Assembly (NCBI RefSeq): GCF_014904795.1
Contig: NZ_JACZFS010000019.1
Location: 62,001 to 126,000, forward strand
Length of the DNA stretch: 64,000 nucleotides
Direction of reading: 5' to 3'
From: Nisaea nitritireducens
Lineage (GTDB): Bacteria; Pseudomonadota; Alphaproteobacteria; Thalassobaculales; Thalassobaculaceae
This document shows, piece by piece, positions 61,091 to 64,000 of this stretch (the first letter of the stretch is position 1; each line of letters opens with the position of its first letter). Position numbers and translations under genes: made by a program. The notes below the pieces were generated by a model. It made no database searches. It had not been told where the DNA came from and was given only the letters and a program-made list of their open reading frames with translations.

Positions 61091-61258
61091 ATGTCGCAAT
61101 TTTTAGATGTGTATTCCGAAACTGCTGCAAACCATACATCAGTACTCGGTCGCATCGCAAGGGTTTACAAAGAGATCGAGGCGACAGCCATTGACCAGCT
61201 TCGTCGGCATTCTTTTTTTTCGGCTGGAAACCTGATTTATGACAGAATTTTAGTGTGA
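61091..61258 (+). CDS. Possible small protein (55 aa), doubtful
   Basis: An ATG with AAGGG 8 bases ahead opens a 55-residue frame, MSQFLDVYSETAANHTSVLG onward, with plausible amphipathic helix composition (RIARVYKEIEATAIDQLRRH). It lies in the AT-rich stretch and has no recognised relatives or operon context. It could be a chance frame or the start of a decayed gene. Confidence 0.25.
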   Translation: MSQFLDVYSETAANHTSVLGRIARVYKEIEATAIDQLRRHSFFSAGNLIYDRILV

Positions 61259-61416
61259 ATATTAAGACTTCAGGAAACACGTGAGGCGATTGAGCTTAAA
61301 AAACAACGCTCGAAAGAAACAGAAAAATTAAACCCTAGATTATTTTATAGTTAAAAAATCAAATCGCCACCGCTAGAACCCTGAAAGTCGATTGGAATGC
61401 AGCCTTAATGAGAAGC

Positions 61417-61452
61417 GGGGTAGCCGAGAAACGCGGCGCAGCTAAATACCCC
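61417..61452. other. Imperfect hairpin in the AT-rich stretch
   Basis: GGGGTA (61417-61422) and TACCCC (61447-61452) are inverted; AGC and GCT extend the stem inward after a short bulge. Possibly part of an untranslated RNA, but nothing else supports that. Confidence 0.3.
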
Positions 61453-61600
61453 ACAACTCGATCCGGACAGGAACATCAGGAAACCAGCGTTCTACAAAGC
61501 GTCATGAATTGGCAGTGAATAAGACCAGTTTGCAGTCAGAATCTGTCACACCACAGCCAGCACGCAACGTCCAAGATGACGCACTTCCCAACGCCTTGGT

Positions 61601-61622
61601 AAAAGGCTCAATTCTGTAGCCT
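61601..61622 (-). terminator. Weak terminator of the SDR gene at 61.6-62.4 kb
   Basis: On the minus strand AGGCT, a 9-base loop and AGCCT are followed by TTTT. The stem is only 5 bp and touches the stop codon. Confidence 0.35.
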
Positions 61623-62395
61623 CAATAGTCTTCCCGCAGTGTCGAGAGCCCGATGCCAGTGGCTTCGAAGCCACCATCGACCGCAAGGTATTGACCGTTG
61701 ATATAACTCGCCTTTTCGCTTGAGAGGAAAAAGATCGCTTCGGCCAATTCCGTCTCCAGGCCATAACGGTTCATCGGGATGTTGGCGTGATAATCCGCCC
61801 GAATTTCCGGTGTATGGACTTTCAGGGCCATCGCCGTGTCCACCGGGCCGGGGCAAACCGCATTGACCCGGATGCCTATATTGCCGAGCTCGGCCGCCTG
61901 CTGCTTCGTCAGATGCAATACCCCTGCTTTACTGGTGCCGTAGGCAACGCGGAGCGTGCTTGCCCGAAAACCGGAGATGGAAGCGATGTTCACCACCGCT
62001 CCGCCACCGGTTTTCAACATCACCGGCGCGACGGCGTTGGTGCAGAGGAACGGCCCGTTGAGGTTGGTCGCCATGATTTCGGACCATTCCTCGAAGCTGG
62101 TCTCCAGCACCGGCTTGAAATTCGCGATCCCGGCATTGTTGACCAGCGCATCGATGCGCCCGAATGCGGCCTCGGTCTCTTCGACCGCCCGACGCACCTG
62201 ATCCGGATCGGAGACATCGGCAAAGATCGGCATCGCGCCGTTGCGCTGACCAAGATCCTCCATCGCCCGGGTCAGCGTCTCGCGGTCCCGGTCGAGCAGC
62301 GCCACGCGCCAGCCCTCATCCAGGAACTTGAGTGCCGCCGCCAGGCCGATACCGCGCGCGGCCCCCGTAATGATGGCAACCTTTGTATCAGTCAT
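61622..62395 (-). CDS. SDR family oxidoreductase
   Basis: A 257-residue classical SDR with KVAIITGAARGIGLAAALKF, NNAGIANFKPVLETS, catalytic Ser in VVNIASISGFRAS, YGTSK (YxxxK) and the C-terminal YINGQYLAVDGGFEATG. The active site is complete. It is monocistronic, between the AT-rich gap and metA, and may serve the nearby oxygenase pathway, for instance as a dihydrodiol or alcohol dehydrogenase; this is only positional inference. Confidence 0.88.
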   Translation of the reverse strand: MTDTKVAIITGAARGIGLAAALKFLDEGWRVALLDRDRETLTRAMEDLGQRNGAMPIFADVSDPDQVRRAVEETEAAFGRIDALVNNAGIANFKPVLETSFEEWSEIMATNLNGPFLCTNAVAPVMLKTGGGAVVNIASISGFRASTLRVAYGTSKAGVLHLTKQQAAELGNIGIRVNAVCPGPVDTAMALKVHTPEIRADYHANIPMNRYGLETELAEAIFFLSSEKASYINGQYLAVDGGFEATGIGLSTLREDY

Positions 62396-62499
62396 TTCCT
62401 ACCCCGTTTTTGATACTGACGCCGCTTGCATGTGGCGTCTTCAGACTTGCTGGTGCCGGACGTTAGAATATTGCGACCCGGACACAAAGAGATGACTGA

Positions 62500-63432
62500 T
62501 TACGCTTCTACTGATTCCGACCCGATCAAAGCCATATCGAATGGAGTTGTCTGGTAGATCTGGTTGATCCAGTTGGCGAACAGCAAATGCGCGTGGCTGC
62601 GCCAGTGGTTCTTTGGCGCACGCTCCGGATCGTTGTCCGGGAAATAATCATGGGGCATCGCCGTATCGAGGCCACGCTCACGGTCCCGGAAATACTCGTC
62701 GCTGAGCGAGTCTGAATCATACTCGATGTGATTGAACATAAAGAGCGTGTGCCGCGCCTTGTCCTCAAGCAGGCAGGGCCCCTTCTCCGCGGAGTCCATC
62801 AGGGTAGTGATACCTGAATCCACCGGAATATCGGCCGCCCGAATCTCGGTCCAGCGGGAAACCGGAATGGAAAAATCGTCGGAAAAACCGCGCAGATACG
62901 GCGAGGCCGGTGCCATGTTGCGGTGCCGATAAACACCGAAAGCTTTCTGCGAAAGCGCATGTTTCGGCACCCTGTGAAAATGATAGAGCGCAGCCTGCGC
63001 CGCCCAGCAGATCATGAAACTGGAATGCACATGGGTTCGTGTCCAGTCGAAGATCCGGCAGAGCTCGGGCCAATAGGACACGTCCTCATATTCCATCTTC
63101 TCGACCGGAGCCCCAGTGATCACAAGCCCGTCGAACTTCTCGTCCTGCACATCTTCCCACGGCTGATAGAAGGAGATCATATGCTCCGCAGACACGTTGC
63201 GGGGCACATGATCCGTCATCTTGATCAGGGACAACTCAACCTGCAGCGGTCCGGCGCCGAGCAAACGGGCAATCTGGGTCTCGGTCCGGATCTTGTCCGG
63301 CATCAGATTCAGCAAACCGATCTTGAGAGGCCGCACATCCTGACGGATGGCATCCGCCTCGCGCATGACCATGACGCCTTCGGCTTCAAGCGCAGCGAAG
63401 GCGGGAAGATCGTTCGGAATCTTGATCGGCAT
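62500..63432 (-). CDS. metA: Homoserine O-succinyltransferase/acetyltransferase MetA
   Basis: First step of methionine synthesis from homoserine. The 310-residue protein begins [55 protein letters not shown], the nucleophile Cys in [15 protein letters not shown], and the His-Glu pair in [11 protein letters not shown] are diagnostic. Many MetA proteins in fact use acetyl-CoA, which cannot be decided by eye here. A SAM-I-like riboswitch lies in its leader, so expression should fall when SAM is plentiful. Confidence 0.96.
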   Translation of the reverse strand: MPIKIPNDLPAFAALEAEGVMVMREADAIRQDVRPLKIGLLNLMPDKIRTETQIARLLGAGPLQVELSLIKMTDHVPRNVSAEHMISFYQPWEDVQDEKFDGLVITGAPVEKMEYEDVSYWPELCRIFDWTRTHVHSSFMICWAAQAALYHFHRVPKHALSQKAFGVYRHRNMAPASPYLRGFSDDFSIPVSRWTEIRAADIPVDSGITTLMDSAEKGPCLLEDKARHTLFMFNHIEYDSDSLSDEYFRDRERGLDTAMPHDYFPDNDPERAPKNHWRSHAHLLFANWINQIYQTTPFDMALIGSESVEA

Positions 63433-63509
63433 TTAAACGTCCTCTGCTGTTCAGGCGCATCGAGCAGAGCAGACGTTATGGCGAGACCCGATTAGTTGCC
63501 GGTTCGGCC

Positions 63510-63583
63510 ACATCTTCCTTTAGAGGAGCGCCACCTTGCCCGGAGAGCAGGTTGGCGTTGAGCGTCGGCTCAACTCTTGATGC
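63510..63583 (-). promoter_or_regulatory. SAM-I-like riboswitch in the metA leader
   Basis: Read on the minus strand: a P1 strand GCATC (63583-63579), a perfect hairpin GTTGAGC-CGAC-GCTCAAC, then GCCAACCTGC with its partner GCAAGGTGGC, a small TCC...GGA stem, and GAAGATGT closing P1. The pieces GCCAACC, GCAAGGTG and GGAAGATG match in order the SAM-I (S-box) core CAACC...AAGGTG...GGAAAGAT. It is 77 bp upstream of the metA start. The shortened P2 makes it a variant; a covariance search was not possible. Confidence 0.65.
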
Positions 63584-63590
63584 AGACTGA

Positions 63591-63619
63591 TATTTAATCG
63601 AACCCGGAGCGTTTGGCAA
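63591..63619 (-). promoter_or_regulatory. Predicted promoter of metA
   Basis: On the minus strand TTGCCA (63614-63619) and TAAATA (63591-63596) are 17 bp apart. The implied start point falls at the 5' edge of the riboswitch, as expected. Confidence 0.5.
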
Positions 63620-63689
63620 TTCCATCACCAAATGCCGGTCCCATGCGCGATGCGGGAAAGGTCCGGTGCCTTCAAGCCGCCCGAGAAAT

Positions 63690-64000
63690 TTAAGCCGGAC
63701 GGCGCAGGGCTATGACAAGGCCCAGCGTGGCAATTGCCAGGCCTGCCCATTGCAGGATGCTCGGAAATTCGCCAAGCACCGGTATGGCAATCAGGATTGC
63801 CATGGACGGCGCCATGGCCGGAAAGAAGGAGGCTCGGCCGGGGCCAAGATGATGAACGGCACGCGCGAAGGCAAAAAGGGCGACCACGGCAGATAGAATT
63901 CCCTGCACGACGACCTGTTCGACGATTGCCTCAAATGGCGTCGCCAGCAGACGCTCTGGCCCCCAAACCATGAGGTAGAGCGGCCCGAAGAGAAAACCGG
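63690..64000 (-). CDS. DMT (EamA) family transporter, 5' part beyond the window
   Basis: The last 103 or so residues of a membrane protein; the frame is open to the right edge, reading GFLFGPLYLMVWGPERLL before the first internal Met. Hydrophobic segments include QVVVQGILSAVVALFAFARA, AMAPSMAILIAIPVLGEFPS (the typical EamA repeat-2 piece) and WAGLAIATLGLVIAL, ending RRPA. It is parallel to and upstream of metA, with the 257-bp metA leader between them. The substrate is unknown. Confidence 0.82.
   Translation of the reverse strand, partial: GFLFGPLYLMVWGPERLLATPFEAIVEQVVVQGILSAVVALFAFARAVHHLGPGRASFFPAMAPSMAILIAIPVLGEFPSILQWAGLAIATLGLVIALRRPA

Larger units (their letters stand above)
61006..61600. 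other. AT-rich gene-poor stretch
   Basis: About 600 bp with visibly lower GC than the surrounding genes, especially 61200-61370 with T- and A-runs. I can support no sizeable gene on either strand. It holds one weak 55-codon frame and one hairpin (listed separately). It may be the remains of a lost gene or a transferred segment. Confidence 0.55.

Noticed and set aside
1-64000. tRNA, rRNA, insertion sequences, prophage or toxin-antitoxin genes
   Set aside because: I scanned the gaps for cloverleaf ends (CCA-type tails, GGTTC arms), transposase motifs and paired inverted ends and found none that hold up; most gaps are too short.

Overview
The window looks like a piece of a free-living, probably marine alphaproteobacterial chromosome. 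GC is about 60% and genes are densely packed with short gaps and overlaps. The gene orders fabF-acpP-fabG-fabD beside rpsF-rpsR-DUF2232-rplI-dnaB-alr, and radA-cvpA-purF, are typical of Rhodospirillales relatives such as Nisaea or Thalassobaculum. That placement is inferred from gene order and protein style; no search was run. I see no tRNA, rRNA, CRISPR array, insertion sequence or prophage.

Region 1 (1-7.2 kb) concerns the cell surface. It holds the start of a pseC aminotransferase (pseudaminic acid synthesis), a type I secretion adaptor and ABC exporter with a long proline-rich tail, a small orphan protein with its own terminator, and two sulfotransferases. Region 2 (7.3-15 kb) is housekeeping on the minus strand: gmk, yicC, mltG, fabF, acpP, fabG and fabD. 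A TrkH potassium transporter that has lost most of its middle sits within it. Region 3 (15.1-25.8 kb) reads rightward: rpsF-rpsR-DUF2232-rplI with a promoter, an attenuator-like leader and a strong terminator, then dnaB (preceded by two inverted DnaA-box-like sites), alr, mlaE-mlaF, radA, cvpA and purF. Region 4 (25.8-45.7 kb) is mixed: short-chain dehydrogenases, a glycerophosphodiesterase, ZntB-like and MscS-like membrane proteins, a flavoprotein, two amidases, the yfgM-bamB-der envelope/ribosome cluster, a CoA-transferase, and several small conserved proteins including a PilZ protein.

Region 5 (45.7-64 kb) is the accessory part. An MgsABC/GlxBCD-type glutamate-synthase-like set lies with a type III glutamine synthetase, a XRE-cupin regulator and a paired operator. 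It resembles N-methylglutamate metabolism, but no NMG dehydrogenase is present. Next come a class A beta-lactamase-like serine hydrolase and a siderophore receptor with its AraC regulator and a Fur-like box. Then follows the most intriguing unit: a divergent IclR regulator facing a [2Fe-2S] ferredoxin, a phthalate-dioxygenase-type Rieske oxygenase and a second glutamine-synthetase-like ligase. This may be a gamma-glutamylation-coupled oxygenation pathway like aniline dioxygenase, but with no visible reductase or amidohydrolase. An AT-rich gene-poor gap follows, then an SDR, metA under a SAM-I-like riboswitch, and the end of a DMT transporter.

All functions come from reading motifs and gene order. 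Start sites were chosen from ribosome binding sites and family starts where these disagreed with the longest open frame.
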